Translations under genes and position numbers: made by a program
Notes under the pieces: model-generated
What the model saw: only the letters and a program-made list of their open reading frames with translations
Database searches by the model: none
Told to the model about the DNA's origin: nothing
Shown here: positions 13,006 through 26,236 of the stretch, piece by piece
Layout of the letters: each line of letters opens with the position of its first letter
How positions within the stretch are numbered: the first letter of the stretch is position 1
Assembly (NCBI GenBank): GCA_027574665.1
Contig: CM050648.1
Coordinates: 41,511,700 to 41,575,699 of the forward strand
Length of the DNA: 64,000 nucleotides
Source of the DNA: Rhynochetos jubatus
Lineage: Eukaryota; Chordata; Aves; Eurypygiformes; Rhynochetidae
Direction: 5' to 3'

Positions 13006-14639
13006 CAAAGGAAACTCAACAAAGGCCACATCATCAAAGAGAGGAGGTTGAAGAAGGACACCGCAGAGCCTCTCACTTTCCCGGTTTCCTTTGCCAAGGC
13101 AGAATCACCACAGCTCTGCAGTTCCTGGTGATGCTGTGGCAGAATACAAATGCCAGGGGTATCACCTTTTTTCAAGCCATTTTTTCCCACTGCTTTGCTG
13201 CCCACTCTGTTAAATTTCTTTACATCTAGCTTTACTCTGCCTTTCAAGTTACCCCTGCCCTATCCACCACAGAACTGGCAAAATCGTGTTTCTGCACTTC
13301 ACTGACATCCTTGAAGCTACATGTTCCTGTGCTCCCAAGTCCACACTTTTTTTAGTGTTAAACAAGACTTCTCCACTTTTATCTGAATATTCTTGCAGTT
13401 ATTCTCCTTTCAGTTCTCCAATTACTTCAGATCTTTTTTGAAAAGCGATGTGTCAAATGGGCACGTTGCTTCAGATGAGTCATTACCCATGCTGAGGATA
13501 TTAGGACTGCTACATCATGAAGAATTTATCTTGAGTATTAATATATTTTCTTGCAACAGCTTATTATTTCTGCTCTACCTTATCTATGAGGTATTGACTT
13601 TATGAGTCAATAATGACCATGTTGGCCAGAGTGAAACACAGTATGAACTCTTGACAGAGTAGCCCTTTTTAGCAATTAGGCAATGTTAAGAATTCTTACT
13701 CATTCAGTTCTGCACTACTCTGTAGAAGCTGCTTCTGGACTGTGTTTCCTTGTTTATGATAGTGTCATGTTAAGCAGCTCCAAAGTTGCATCAAAGTGAA
13801 ATTATAGCACATCTATAGCTTGCGCCTTGGTCAGAAGGCCTGACATCCTGTCACAGAGTGAAACACAGTTTATTTGCTCTGAAGAAATTTGTATCTGCTG
13901 GTACTTACATTGATGACTTCCAGATAAATATAAATTGTTTAAATATTTGTTTCATAAGATTTCTGGAAATTGAAGTTGTCTGCCTGCTTTTCTTTCCCTT
14001 TCCTTTTCTTTCCCCTTTCTTTACCTCCCCACTCTTATAAGCTATGTTATGTTCACCCTTTCTCTTCCTTCCTATACCTTGCTATTCCTCCATGACAAAA
14101 TGGTTAGCAGTTCCACAATTACTTTCCTGTTTTTTCAAGAGAACGAGGATAAAGTTTGACAGGAATATTTGATACGTGAGACAGAGTACTTTGAAAAGAA
14201 CTAATGGGTTTCTTTCTGATTCAAGTCAGAGACTTCACCTCTTTTTTTCTCTAGTGTCAGTTGCTCCAGTCACATTTTTTTATTGATCTTTCTAGATTAA
14301 TGCCTGGGAAGCAGCCAATGCTCTAATGTTTTAACATTTTTCAGAAAAAAATATCAGCAAAAGTCATTTTAGGGCAGAATAAAATTCTTCTACCTTTCTG
14401 ATTTGCCTGACTTTCCCCATGTATATATGAAAGATTTCCTGCTGGAAAACTGGGGGTCTTGTGTTGCTGTTTCTTTTTTCTATGTATTGATTTTACTAGC
14501 ATCACATGGAGACTTTGATGTCCTTTTTTAGCAAAATTCCATTTTCTGCACCACAGCTTAAGGAATAGGAGAAGAGACTTCTCTTTCTTTCTCCTTTTTC
14601 TCTAGCTTCAAAACTTCTAACTGTGAGTGGGGAGTAAAT

Positions 14640-15030
14640 AACAACAGGATTGCAATTTAATATTATGTAATGCAGAAGATCCGTGCACTAGAGTCCTGGC
14701 AGAAATGAGCTGCAATTGTGTGCTCTTGATTATTTATTCTCCCATGGTGTCATTAAAATAAATCACATTAATTTTGGTTTGAGCATCAATTTTAAGCTCT
14801 TTCTAGCTGTGATCAAGTTACCTCATCTTCGGAACGACTGATAGTAAACTGAGATTAGTCTCAGCCTTAGTTTCCACAATAAACACATGAAGATGAATCC
14901 CATAGCATCCCGCTCATCACTCTGCCATCTAAAAGTGATTTAAATGGGCAGCTGCTGAGGTTTCCTCAGCATCATTACAATGTGCAGCAGCTCAGTGAAT
15001 TCCATGTTGTCACTTCTGCTAAAATAAGGA
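14640..15030. promoter_or_regulatory. Candidate non-coding regulatory block with Maf/AP-1-like palindrome
   Basis: This is a repeat-free block with many TAAT/ATTA homeodomain-type cores (around 14657-14790). A perfect 8-bp inverted repeat, tgctgagg-ttt-cctcagca, lies at 14953-14971. Its half-sites resemble Maf recognition half-sites (TGCTGA). CpGs survive near 14832-14836. These features suggest, but do not prove, an enhancer. Conservation could not be checked. Confidence 0.25.
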
Positions 15031-17549
15031 AGGGAGCAGGGAGTGAGGCAATGAAACTTCTTACAGCACAAACCTTTTCATTCTGGAGATCTTCCCTCAA
15101 GCCTGACCCTCTACTACATGGAGAATGAAACATCAGCAGTTGTGTTCTCTACAGTCAGCTTTGTACAGGTACACAGAAATGCAATTACCACATAGGAATT
15201 GGGAATCTGCTAAACAGTCGAAAGGTGAAACAGCTTCTCCTTGTTGAGGAAATGATTCCTTTTTATGCAGAAGTGGAACAATGTAGATATATAGATATAT
15301 CTTATTTCATATACCTCAGCCAGTTACTCTCCCTTCCTTATTCCCTGTCACACCTACCAGAGAGCTTTCAAGAAATAGAGGCAATATTTTGCGAGATGTG
15401 AACGGCTGTTTAGGTCCCATTCCAACTTCTGCATTCTTAATTGGAAGAGGATAATCCAGGTATAGAACAGGATCTAAGACATATGAATGAGCTCTATATC
15501 TCCTGTCCCAGAACTATAGTTGGCAAGTCACCAAAGCTATATTTGCCTAAATTTAAAATGGGCATAATGATATTTCATAGCTGTTACTGTCTAAAATCAA
15601 ATCTAAAATATAAAATGTTGTCAGCACCCAAAAAAATGTTCAAGATGCAATCACGTACATTAAGTTTTCCAATTAAATAGCTATAACAATCTTTAGAAAA
15701 AAGTCAGTACATGGTGGTGGCAAAGAAGGAAACAGGCATGAAATGTTCTGGGTAGAGAGAGGTTTTTTCCTGTTCTGCACTATGTCCCATTTTTTCAGCT
15801 GACTTTAAAGGCATTTGCAGTGCTTGTGTGTCTCTATTTCAATCCTTCTTTTCCACTCTCTTTAGAAACTTTAATATCCTGGCCTGAGGGTGTAGCCCTG
15901 GATGAAACAAGAAACCTCAGGGAGCTAGTTGAAAACAGACTAAACAGGGAAATGGGCTTCCCCAGCACACATTTCCTTTTATTTAGCCACAAAACATTCA
16001 CTTTTAGCAGCTTTCCCGAATACACATGTAACCCACCCCTCTTCCTTTCAGCTGGATGTACAAGCTCATAGTTTGATTTGCTTTAATGAACATTCTTAAC
16101 TTTCATTCCCTGTGGCTTGCTATAAGACAACACTTCCTAACCAGGGGTGGGAGTCATTTCCAAGAACCAAAGGAGGGAATTGGATGAGCAACAAAGTGCC
16201 TCTAGGGAAAGAAAGAGATGGAAACATTCACCATTCAGGCACTGAAGGGGAGAAAACTATAAAATCCCTGTTACAGTAGGTTTCCTGAGCCAGGCTCTTG
16301 GGATAAAGCCTAAAGATTAACCCCCCACCCACCTGCCTGCTGAGAAGCAGTGCTCTGAAGCGTAAATTATGTTCTACCGAGTCCCCACTGCACCGTTATA
16401 TTAATCATTCAGGGAAAGGCCTAGAATCCAGCTTTCCTTAGCCTGAGGTGGTGGCTGTAATTCCTAAGCCAAATGATCACTCTTTCATCCATGGTATTTT
16501 TTCTTGTTCCTTGGGAGGCAGAGTGCTGAGAACACACCTGATGATTCAGACCTGTCCTGGGAGTCCTGGGACTTAAAATCTTCACCGAGGGATGTAGGGC
16601 CTGAGCCTGCATCACTGGGGTGCAGTACAAGAGTGGTCCCTATGCTAAGGGTGGACAAGGGCCTTCTTCTTCCCCCTTAGAGGAACAGGATGTCTTTTCT
16701 CTCTTTGAAAAGAAAGATAACTAAGCCCTTAGCTTGGGTTAAAGGTCTGAGCTGTGATCTCTGAGCAGGAGGAAGTATGTCTGTATCGCAGAATAAAGTG
16801 CACAGATGTACAGGAGGGAATTCTGTTTTCTCCATTTCTGGCTCTCTGTTACTTGCTGTGTACCTCACAGGAAGCCTTCACCATTGACTTAGAACCCCAT
16901 TGCAGTGCCCAAGCTCTCTTATGGATCTCCTTCATGTCAGATGCAGATATTCAAACTCTCAAGCCGACCTATTAAGGTGTTTGTCTCCCCTTCCAGAACA
17001 CCTCTCCCATCCACAGTGAACATGTAAGTTCATTTACAGCTCCCATATGGAAGATTCTGCCCTCATAAACACCAGCAAGCACACTGTGGGTATCTTGCAG
17101 GACTTATGTCAGTGTCTGACAGCAGAATTAGGTCCAAAGGGCTTTACATAATTTTGCTTGCAGTTGGGAAAGCATAAAAATGAAATTAAATGCAATTACG
17201 TATGTGTACAGGAGAAAGAAAAGACAGAAATCATTTGTGCATTGAAAAGTGATCAAAAAAGGGTGTCCTTATTTTTAGATTTTTCTCCTGTTATTCCTTC
17301 CACACATGCCATTTCCAAACTCAGTTGCAAGTACTGAAGTCCTTGCTGTAAAGAGCCTGCCACAAGCTGAAGTCAGATAAATCATAAGACGTTAAATTGA
17401 TTCTTTCCTCCTCCGCCTACAATAGGGATAAGACCTAAGTGATGCTCTGGTTCTTCAGGAACACCTGCTAATATCATTTTCAGTTGTGTTATCAGATGAC
17501 ATAAACATAATGATACCGAATATTCCTGTCCATAGTATTTGTGCTTCAT

Positions 17550-18130
17550 TAATGCCTGAACGTCCAGCAGGTTCAGTCCAGAGAAAGAGTTCCTGCCTGA
17601 GAAATCTGCAGTCTAAATAAGCAAAGATGGAGGAGCTATTTCAGGAGACCTTGCTGAGGGATTAAGTGATGTCAGACTTTCTGGCAGAAAGCCTGTGAGA
17701 GGCCGGGGAGCCAAACCGAGGGCTGTAAACCCCCGGCAGCATCGGCCTCCAAATTGTTCTTTACCTGGCAGCTGCCCGCCTGAGAGAGGTGGTGGTTGCT
17801 AAATGAAAAGCAGATGGAGTTAAGTTTAGTTAAAGTAGACAGTCATAACAACCAAGAGCTCTCATCTAATCACCCAGTGGTAGTAGGGCTGAAAATGTAA
17901 TCAAGTTGTTTTCTATAAATCATTGTCACAAGATAAGAGGCCTGGCTATCCAGCATGGCTCACTAAGTGTTTACACTGTAAACTTTCCTGCCCTCAGCGC
18001 TACCCTTTTGCTCTGAATTATTACTTCAACGCATTTAATCATGAAATGTAACAGCCGGATAATAAGAACCCTGTAAACTTCCCCCTCCTTTCCTTTTAAA
18101 TTAAATTATATACTGGTAGTAAAAACATGA
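17550..18130. promoter_or_regulatory. Candidate conserved non-coding/enhancer block
   Basis: A CpG-containing core at about 17700-17785 is flanked by AT-rich, repeat-free sequence. Visible motifs are SOX-like ATTGTTC at 17753-17759, E-box CAGCTG at 17769-17774, GATA-type AGATAAG at 17931-17937, and forkhead-type TGTTTAC at 17968-17974. Several TAAT cores also occur between 17865 and 18115. No open frame of note crosses it. The dense mixed motif set and retained CpGs resemble vertebrate developmental enhancers, but motif matches this short are common by chance. Confidence 0.3.
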
Positions 18131-19239
18131 TTATTTGAAGGTTGTGTTTATGAGAATTCTTACCCTCTGAGGAGGGCGGTGAGGAAAAACGAATTAAAAA
18201 TTTTACTTAATAGAGAAAACAGCTTGTGGAAATAATTACACAACTTGTGAGCTCTGCACAGCATCTGTATTTAACAGTGTTATATTCATGCCTGTAGAAG
18301 CAGGCAAGCAGTCTGTCTTTCAGACAGTTGAATATACAAAAAGTGTCTCAGTTATAGTACTAATTTACTAATATATTGCCAAGATAAAGTGATTGAATCT
18401 GCTGAAGAGGATGGGGAGTATGCTGATAATGCTTATTGTAACGAGGAACAATAATGGGCATAGCAGTGCATTAACAAACTCCACAGGTCACTGCACAGCA
18501 ACAGCAACAAAGCAGTAAAAGGGAAATTCAATCATGTTCTGTTAGAGCTCGCAGCATGCACTGAACCTCCTCATTAGATGGGTTCACAGTCCTCCAAACT
18601 GGAAAGGTCACCTGTGGATGGAAGAGATGGGGAGCAGAGCTTTGCTGCTGCAGCTGCACCTCAGCCTGTCTCCACCTCACATTCAACCAGCTCTTCTGTT
18701 TTCTTCCGTTTGGGGTTTTTAAAGATTTTCAAGATTAACACATTTTGGTTTACAGTGTGTTCTCATTAGGCTCTGGGATCTTACAGTCTGGCCAGATCCA
18801 CAGTTTTTCCTACAGCCCCATTCCCTTGCGATGAAGGCAGTTCCAAAGAATGATTCACTCCAATATTAAATAAACTCCTGTCCACTCAGGTCACTGCTTT
18901 AGCCTCAGGAGGAGTTAAAGTAAATAAAGGAGTTGGATGATAGTGCATTTGTTACTTAAGTTTGTTTAAAGATACACATTGTTTTCCTGGAAAGACAAAG
19001 CACTTTAATTCAAGTTCTTGCATTTCAACGATGCTGGAAAATGGTGATGTTGGCCAGACTGGCCTATTTCCTGCTGCCAACATCTTCCTGACAATGTTTG
19101 AATTACTTTGGGGATGGACACGCCCCAGAGCCGCCCTGCGAGCTCAGGCCTATCAGAAGACAGAAACAGGGTTGGTACCTATATGAGCTCTCTCAGATGA
19201 GTTTCTCTTTCAAATTCATGAAGTCATTTTAATTATCCA

Positions 19240-19570
19240 AGTGTCTGCATACAGCCCTTTAAGCACGGGCAACAGAAGCCAAACAGTGAAAGAAAGGGAG
19301 CTATTTTAACGGTTAATTTTCAGAGGATTTAGATACTCGCCTCATTTGGTACCTAGCATCTTGTGCCTGTTTAAATAATTGATTTGACAGAAACATCTAA
19401 AAAGCCTTAGTTAAACCCATTTTAAAAGCCTGCGTTAATGAAATTCAGACCATGAAACAGTCTCATTTGGCGCAGTACTCTCCTACAGTTTGAAATCTGA
19501 CAATGCTGCAGCAAACAAACAGCAGATGGGATCGTAACGGGGCTTTTAGAGTAATGAATATCTGTGATTC
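19240..19570. promoter_or_regulatory. Candidate non-coding regulatory block
   Basis: This repeat-free stretch has several retained CpGs (agcacgggc near 19262, aacggtt near 19309, tactcgcc near 19334, ggcgcag near 19469, tcgtaacgg near 19531). Homeodomain-type sites include TTAATTTT near 19314 and AATAATTGATTTGA near 19374. There is no coding signature. The call rests on composition only. Confidence 0.22.
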
Positions 19571-20559
19571 TGCACTAAGAGTCAGCCTCTACCCTTGGAT
19601 GGTATCTAGGGTGCTTGTAATGCCACTAAAAATGTAAGGCAGATTGCTGTTTTTCTCCCACACAGGGGAAGCACTGTCAGCATACAGTGCAGGAGTATGC
19701 TTACATCGTGTGTTAAGGGCAGGCACTTGGGCTGAAGGAGAGGAGGAGAAAGAGAAGTTTCATAAAGATGTCAGCACAGCTCTGGGGCCGATCATGAGGA
19801 TGGGGTTTATGAGCAGGGTCTCCATGCTGCATTACAAACTCCTAGAGCTCTGGGACAGCCCAGGGAGAGGCCTGAAAGAGGACTTGATTTAGCTGTGAGC
19901 ACAGATGGAGTGAGCCTGCCTCTGTTCAAAATCTACAGAGTCTCTGTCATCCCACCAAGAAGAAAGGAAGGAAATGTTAGTAGATGCATCAAAGTCTAGT
20001 CCACCCAAGCTTCTCCCAGGGGGTCAAACCAGCTGTGAGAAACACTCTGCATGATCCCACTCATGTAGGGTTTCACTCCCTTCTCGCAGGACTGTTTGCG
20101 GGTTTTATCCCAGGAAGATGTCATAAGAAAGGTGTATTTGTTCCAGCCAGCCAAAACCAGGGTCTTGCTCTGACCAGGCCTCCTGGCCCAGGGTGACAGG
20201 GTTCATCTCCCCCAGCCACTCTGAGTGACCTTTGAGTCTTGCTTTCTCTACTGGTCCTGGGTCTTCACTTCCCAACTGCCTGAACCCTGGCAGTGCAGAG
20301 CACCCACGCCTGGGGACTCAGTAGCTCTTGGGGCACAGGATCAGGCCCCATCAGTAGGGGATGGGCCTAAGATGGGGTCTACTGCCTGGTAGACAAGCTC
20401 TGCAGGGCACCCAGTCCAGCTCCACTGGGCATTCTTTCCAAGACCCAAAAATTGCCTGAATAAACAATGGAAACAGCAAACTGTCCAAGGTGACTTTTTG
20501 CAGACATACCTGCCTTCCCCCAAGGGTAATTTAAACAATTACACCCAGCAAACTGGGCT

Positions 20560-21000
20560 GCTCAGCTAAAAACTCTCTGGGAGTGTGCTTAGGCTGGCAG
20601 CTAAATTAGAAGGAACGCATCTCCCTGCATTATTAGAAGTAACAGACTCACTTTTTTTTTTTTAATTTACTTTTACTATTTCCTTTGCAAATTGCTAGGC
20701 ACTTCTAAACACAAACTGGTTTTGCCTTTTCAACTTTCCTCGCATTACAGCCCAGCTAACTCCATTAGCAAATAAAGTAAATAGCCAAAGCACTTACGAA
20801 AGTCTAAATCCCCTGAAGGTAATAACTGTATAAAACACATGGGAGTTGTTATTTCAAGGCAAGGAAATGGAAAGCTTTTAGTTTATCATTAAGCTGACTT
20901 AGTATTTTGGTAGGCCTTGGCACTATTTATTCACAATTTATAAAGTTAGACGGGGGTGAGTCTACGTAAGTGATACATAGTTTTGTACTGATATGCAGTA
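20560..21000. promoter_or_regulatory. Candidate non-coding regulatory block
   Basis: This is AT-rich, repeat-free sequence with ATTAGCAAATAAAG-type forkhead/homeodomain-like motifs around 20763-20778, several TTAT/ATTA cores, and isolated CpGs near 20613, 20740 and 20799. A T11-12 run lies at about 20651-20663. No open frame is present. It stands out by resembling the 17.5 and 19.2 kb blocks in composition. Confidence 0.2.
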
Positions 21001-24000
21001 CTTGTGCTCTTTGTCTTGAACTCCATGTGAATGGTGTTTAATAAGCTCTGACTTGGCTTTTCCTATTATACAACTTGCCTGTACAGAGTGAACTCAAGTC
21101 ACTGCAAGTTCCTGCAAGAATTCCCCCTCCACACAGTAACGGTGCCAGGAAGCCTCTTTCCAGGATGCCGTTAGTCTAGAATCCAATATTTAAAAGCAAT
21201 TCCAGTGTGAGGAGTCCTTGAACTCCCACAAAAGGATTATGTGGTGATATGTTCTTATGCAGGAAGGAGCAGGGGTGAATAAGGGTGAAAAATTCTGTAC
21301 AACAAGAAAAAACCAAGAAAAGACACGCTCATAGGTGTGACCCTGTATGAACCCAAGTCCATCAGCTTATGGTGCAAGGCCATGCAGGTTCCATCTTTTG
21401 CCTGACAGATTTCCTAGCTGTAGCCTGACTTCTCTGGTCTCATCTTTCAGTCCTTCTGTTCTTCATTTCCCTGAATGCTCTTTCATTTTTGAGAGTTCCA
21501 GTGTTGCAGGGGTTAGACCAACTGTTCCTTCATATTTTATCTTCTTGTTTTTTCATCACTGGTATCTGACACTAACTCCTTCAGCCTGAAAGTTTTCTGT
21601 TTCATCACTGTTATATTCCTTAGAAGAAGACGTACCATGCCCTAACCAAAGCTGAGACCAAGAATTGGTGTCTCAGGCATAAGGAACTATCTTGTCCCCT
21701 ACATTAGTTCTTTTAACATTTTGGCAATACTCAGCAAAATTTTAATAAAACATCAAGTTGTTTCTCCATACTTCTAGCCTCAGTTATTAAGGTTGGTGCT
21801 TTCATTTAGAAAAACACTGTTGACGAGATGACCACCTGAAGCCTCATTCACACTGTTGAGTACTTGTCACCTCAGGTGGGGGACGCTGGGCAGACACACC
21901 AGGATGTGCGCAGCCACTTCCTTCTGGTGTTCATGCAGTGCTCGTATGCTTTCTATAAGCAACCACGAACTAGCTGGCATTGCTCAAAAATGTACCAATC
22001 TACAAATGCTCATGACACTAAATTACTTGCAGTGGAGCTGTTTACATTAATGTTGTCACAGGTAAAACCAGACTGGCATTTTTAAGTTCTCTTCCTTAAT
22101 CTCTGTATTTGTCACTCTCTAACTCCTCTGATAGTCTAAGGGCATCTTACTTCTTTGATTCTTCAGTCAGAGACATTCACCCATTTGTGGCATCATGCAG
22201 CTCAAGAGGCTCTGGCATCGAGTCTCTAGGCAGCTGCTGAAGTTTTCCTGGCTGCAATACTACTGAGACCAATGCCAATTTCCAGAGACTGAAGGACATA
22301 AATAACTTTTACAGAAGCATTTTTTTTTTTTTTTTTTTGCATGTGTGCTCAATTTGCTGAGGTTCACTGCCTGATTTGGGAGGAACCAGAGCCTTGGGCA
22401 TGGGTGTATTGACAGTAGGTCTGAAAGACAATGTGCAAAGTTATTCTGGGATTACGTACAGATTTAAATGAAACAAGAAGGCAAATCAACAGCCCATAAG
22501 CTTCCTGTTTCAGATTATTTCATTTCTCATTTTTTCCACTCTGTGTGTAGTGGGACAACTACTCTGTGTGTAGTTCAAGCCTGAGATAACAATTATGAAC
22601 TCCAATTAGTGGAATATGCTGCCTCTTAACTTTGTCACAGCCCCTGTTCTGAAACACACCCTTGATACATGAGGCAAAACTAATGATTCAGTAACTATCA
22701 TCTCCCAGCACTTCTGCAGTAATGCATTTCACAAACAAAAATTGAAGTGACATAAGTAGAGGGAGAAAAAACCAACCGTGTTTGTTTTTCCATCCTTCCA
22801 ACAGGACATTTCAAAGGCAGGACTTATGTCCTATATGTTTAGGAGTAACACAAAACTTCTGTTTCTATTACAAATAACTATTAAAATTTTCTATTTTTAG
22901 AACCGTATTGTAAATTGAATTATGAAAAGAATTAGAAATTTTTAATATAGAAGTTTTATCCTACATCACTCATTGCCCATTTCTCTCCAGTGACTTCAAA
23001 AGGAGACAAGATGATTAGCTCAGATGCAGAGATGTGCATTGTAAATATTTCTGTTTGGTCACAGACTTTCTACCTTCCAATGAAATGGAAATGACTGCAC
23101 TGAGTTTATCAAAGGAAAACTGTCTTTTTGCTGGTCATCTCTGCTACTGAAACCTAGTTAAGACTGTACTAAGACTGTTCTACCTGTCCCTTCTTCTCAT
23201 TTTGACAAGTGGTATGGCTTTTTTGGTTTTCTTTTTTTATAAGAACACCATTTGTGAAGTAACTCTCTGTTTGCTTGTAAACGAGTTTGTTTCCGTATTG
23301 GTACCTTCTACCAGACTACATTCCCCTTAGGGAACCAAAATAGCCTTCAAATTTCTTTTCCAACCTACTGTGTTAAACACACTTTTTCCTTTCCTTTACT
23401 TGTTCAAGGTCAGGTCTAGATGCAGACATCTGTTTTCAACATCATATTTTGTATGATGCTTCTCAGATTACGCTTCGTGGGAGCGGGAGTGGGTGGGATG
23501 TGAACAGGTCACAGAGTGTTTAAAGGATAGGTTGCCCCTTTCTTACATATTGTTACAGCCAAGTTCCTAGAAATCTCTCCATTTCCAGCTTAAATAACAG
23601 AAGCAGCTTCCTTTGGAAATTTTTGAAAATATGGATTACTTTTGTACATGGCTCCTTACTGCAAATGTTTTCCTGATAAAATACCACAGGCTTTCCATGA
23701 AAACACACAGGCTAATGAACTCCAAGCTTGTTCATGTGCAGGAGCTGCGTTATCATGATTGCTTGATGATTTTACGTCTCTAGGATAAGAGCTATGTAAT
23801 TTAGTGTTAACAGGAGATAAATATCTATGGCTCTTTGCCTGATTGCATTGTCAGCCAATATGACATGCATATGTTTGGGTGCAAAGATAAGGTACACAAG
23901 GCCAGGCATCACGTTTCCCCTCTGTGCTCTCCCTCTACTAGTCAATCCAAGAATGATCAGCTAAACCTCACTAATACTGAGCTCTTTACAGTGCTCTGGT

Positions 24001-24983
24001 TTTTAAATCTCCATCAGAAAAAGTACAAAGACTCACATTAAAAACCTAAGGATCTTTGTCTGGATAAATGATTCATCCCAAATTTGACTTAATATCTTTT
24101 CTTTGTTAGATGAATTATGCCATTTTTTCTTGCCCTGCAAACTTCTTCATGTCATTTTACATTTTATAATTTTCCTTACTTCCTATTATTCATCCTTGTA
24201 CATAAAACTAGAAGGCCAACTTTGTGGTTCGGTAGTAGCTCCATCCACCATGTGCTCATTTTCTAAAAGAGGACTTTAGTGGTGGTTTTTGCTGGCTAGA
24301 GAACATTCACATACCACCTTTATGTAAGAAATGCTTGCTTTTGAAGCCTAGCAAACTATCTGACTATAAGGAAGAAGAAACAGGCAGCAAAATCATTGCT
24401 AAAGGGCACACTTGCTGTTAGGGTAGCAGTCTTGCGGTGTTACCCCTTATATATATTCTGCAGGGCTGGGTGCTCGGTCCCTGCTGTGGCCACTAACCAT
24501 GGTTCTTCTTGGGCTGAGCACTGCACACTGTCCTGCATGCGGCTGGCATACATCTACCCCAGTTATCCTACTGGGATGGTCACATCACACAATATTTCTG
24601 TGTAGACAGGACAAATTACTTCTCAATGTTGCACTTTTTCTTCTGAAGTCTGTTGCACCAAAGGGAAAAAATACAAACGGCAGTACGGTTCAGCAGCACA
24701 AATATCCTACAGTGCCTTTATTGGGACAGACAGAAATCCTGCAAGGTAGACATTGACTTCCAGTCCCCTTTCCCATCTTGACATTTCCAGTTTGACCAGA
24801 ATAGTCATGAAATTATTACGAAGAGCAAAGGGATTCCTGTAATAGTTGATCCATATTTACATGAAATTCTATTGTGAAAGAGGAGGGTTTTTTCACATTA
24901 GAAATCAACTCTCCTCACAGTGAAAAAATTTATCAAACTGAATTGAAACAATTAGTAAAGCAATTTATTATTTAATTATTTAA

Positions 24984-25202
24984 ATTAGTTTAGATATAAG
25001 TTCTTCACAGAGAGGGTGGGGAGGCACTGGAACAGGTTTCCCAGAGAAGCTGTGGGTGCCCCATCCCTGGCAGTGTTCAAGGCCAGGCTGGATGAGGCTT
25101 GGAGCAACCTGGTCTAGTGGAGGGTGTCCCTGCCCAATGCAGGGGGGGTGGAACCAGATGGTCTTTAAGGTCCCTTCAAACCCAAACCATTCTGTGATTC
25201 TA
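24984..25202 (+). mobile_element. CR1 LINE 3' end, 5'-truncated
   Basis: This is a near-textbook avian CR1 3' UTR. It runs from a degenerate 'ttagatataagttcttcac' through the conserved 'cccagagaagctgtgggtgc' block (25040-25059) and 'tgatctttaaggtccctt'-type sequence near 25160-25176, ending in ATTCTGTGATTCTA-type terminal repeats. It is truncated at the 5' side, as is normal for CR1, and retains no useful coding sequence. Divergence looks modest. Confidence 0.93.
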
Positions 25203-26236
25203 CACTTAACCCTGAGGTGGGAGAGGGGGAGAAAGGGGAAAATTATTATTCAGCTCCAAGCTAAGAAAAGTATTTATACTCTACTGTCTCTTCTGCTACC
25301 TCTTCACCCATTTGCCTACTTTGCCTGATAGGCCTGTTTAGATGTCAAGTTTCACTTTTTTTTCTTCCTGTCCTGTAATGTCATTAACAAGGGCTTCATC
25401 AGGATCTCCTACCTGATAGACTGTCTACATTAATATTACATATGCACTATATACAATAATAATTGAATGGCCTTCAGGGTTTCTAAAAATTACAACTTTG
25501 TGTTGCTATTGTCTGCAGTAACTTTTGTATGAAATGTCATGACTCTGTTTTGCAACATCTAATCAGTCCTGGGAAAGGAGAGGGAAGGAGGAGAAATGGG
25601 CACGTAATAGCTTTTCAGGCAGATAATGTAAGACACAGTAACTTTTGAGACAGCCACAGTAGGGACATGGGAATGTCCTCTCTGTGGTATTTGCAGGCAA
25701 CTGTGCAGATGTCTGACTCCTCTCTCCTGCTCCACTCTCATGCTGCTATCTTTCAGGCCCTCAATTAATCAATACTAATCAGGTACGCCATCACCCAGAC
25801 ACACAGCAGGATTGGCACTTTCAGCAGGGCTGGCTGAAGTGACATACACCACTCGTGCCTCTGGAAACCAGGCTGCTCAACACCTAAAGCTGCCTCTGAG
25901 CACAGTGAGATCCTGTGAGTTGGGAACTTGCTGCAGTAGCTGGTATGCAGTGTTTCAGGCTCCCCGACAGCATCTAAGGAGTGACCCAAGTTCCCAAAAG
26001 CTTTCCACTCATTTGCAGCTGAGGTGTCCTGTAATATCTGCTTCTTCAAATCTATGTACTGCTCAGATAAGCCACTGACAGAAACAGGTACAGTGACATT
26101 TCTGTGACAGTCCTCTCATCCTACAGGTAAGGCGCAGACCTGCCTGCAAATGGTACATATGAAGCTCCTAAACCTACAATGTGATCCAAAAATAACCTGA
26201 ATTATGTCCCCTCTTAAAGAGTAGCTTACACCTTAT
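25203..26236. other. Non-coding spacer between CR1 and LTR
   Basis: Overlapping open frames on both strands (25765-26049 minus, 25812-26078 plus) reflect slightly higher GC content, and neither has a recognised domain. I see no repeat or RNA gene. Confidence 0.5.

Larger units (their letters stand above)
13006..24983. other. Long repeat-poor non-coding stretch
   Basis: I recognise no gene and no transposon in this 12-kb stretch, except the candidate regulatory blocks listed separately at 14.64, 17.55, 19.24 and 20.56 kb. A polypyrimidine tract lies at about 13980-14040. A T19 run is at 22320-22338. A 14-base direct repeat (actctgtgtgtagt) occurs at 22538-22551 and 22561-22574. Open frames here (for example 18578-18769 and 19644-19892) are short and have no recognised domain. 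Confidence 0.5.

Noticed and set aside
15820-16071. Open frame with an acceptor-like ctctttag before it and a segment (WPEGVALDETRNLRELVENR) that reads like protein.
   Set aside because: No family was recognised, no matching donor at a sensible phase, and an open frame overlaps on the opposite strand.
18578-18769. Open frame starting MGSQSSK, which looks like an N-myristoylated protein start (as in MARCKS-like proteins).
   Set aside because: Similarity is limited to the first seven residues. The following sequence is an Ala/Ser-rich run and then a chance tail, and no matching downstream exon or effector domain is visible.
20130-20165. 'ccagccagccaaaaccaggg' resembles the terminal motif of the avian LTR at 26.2 kb.
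   Set aside because: No other LTR landmarks follow on either side.
22538-22574. Two copies of a 14-base word at 23-bp spacing.
   Set aside because: This is a simple local duplication with no sign of an array or element.
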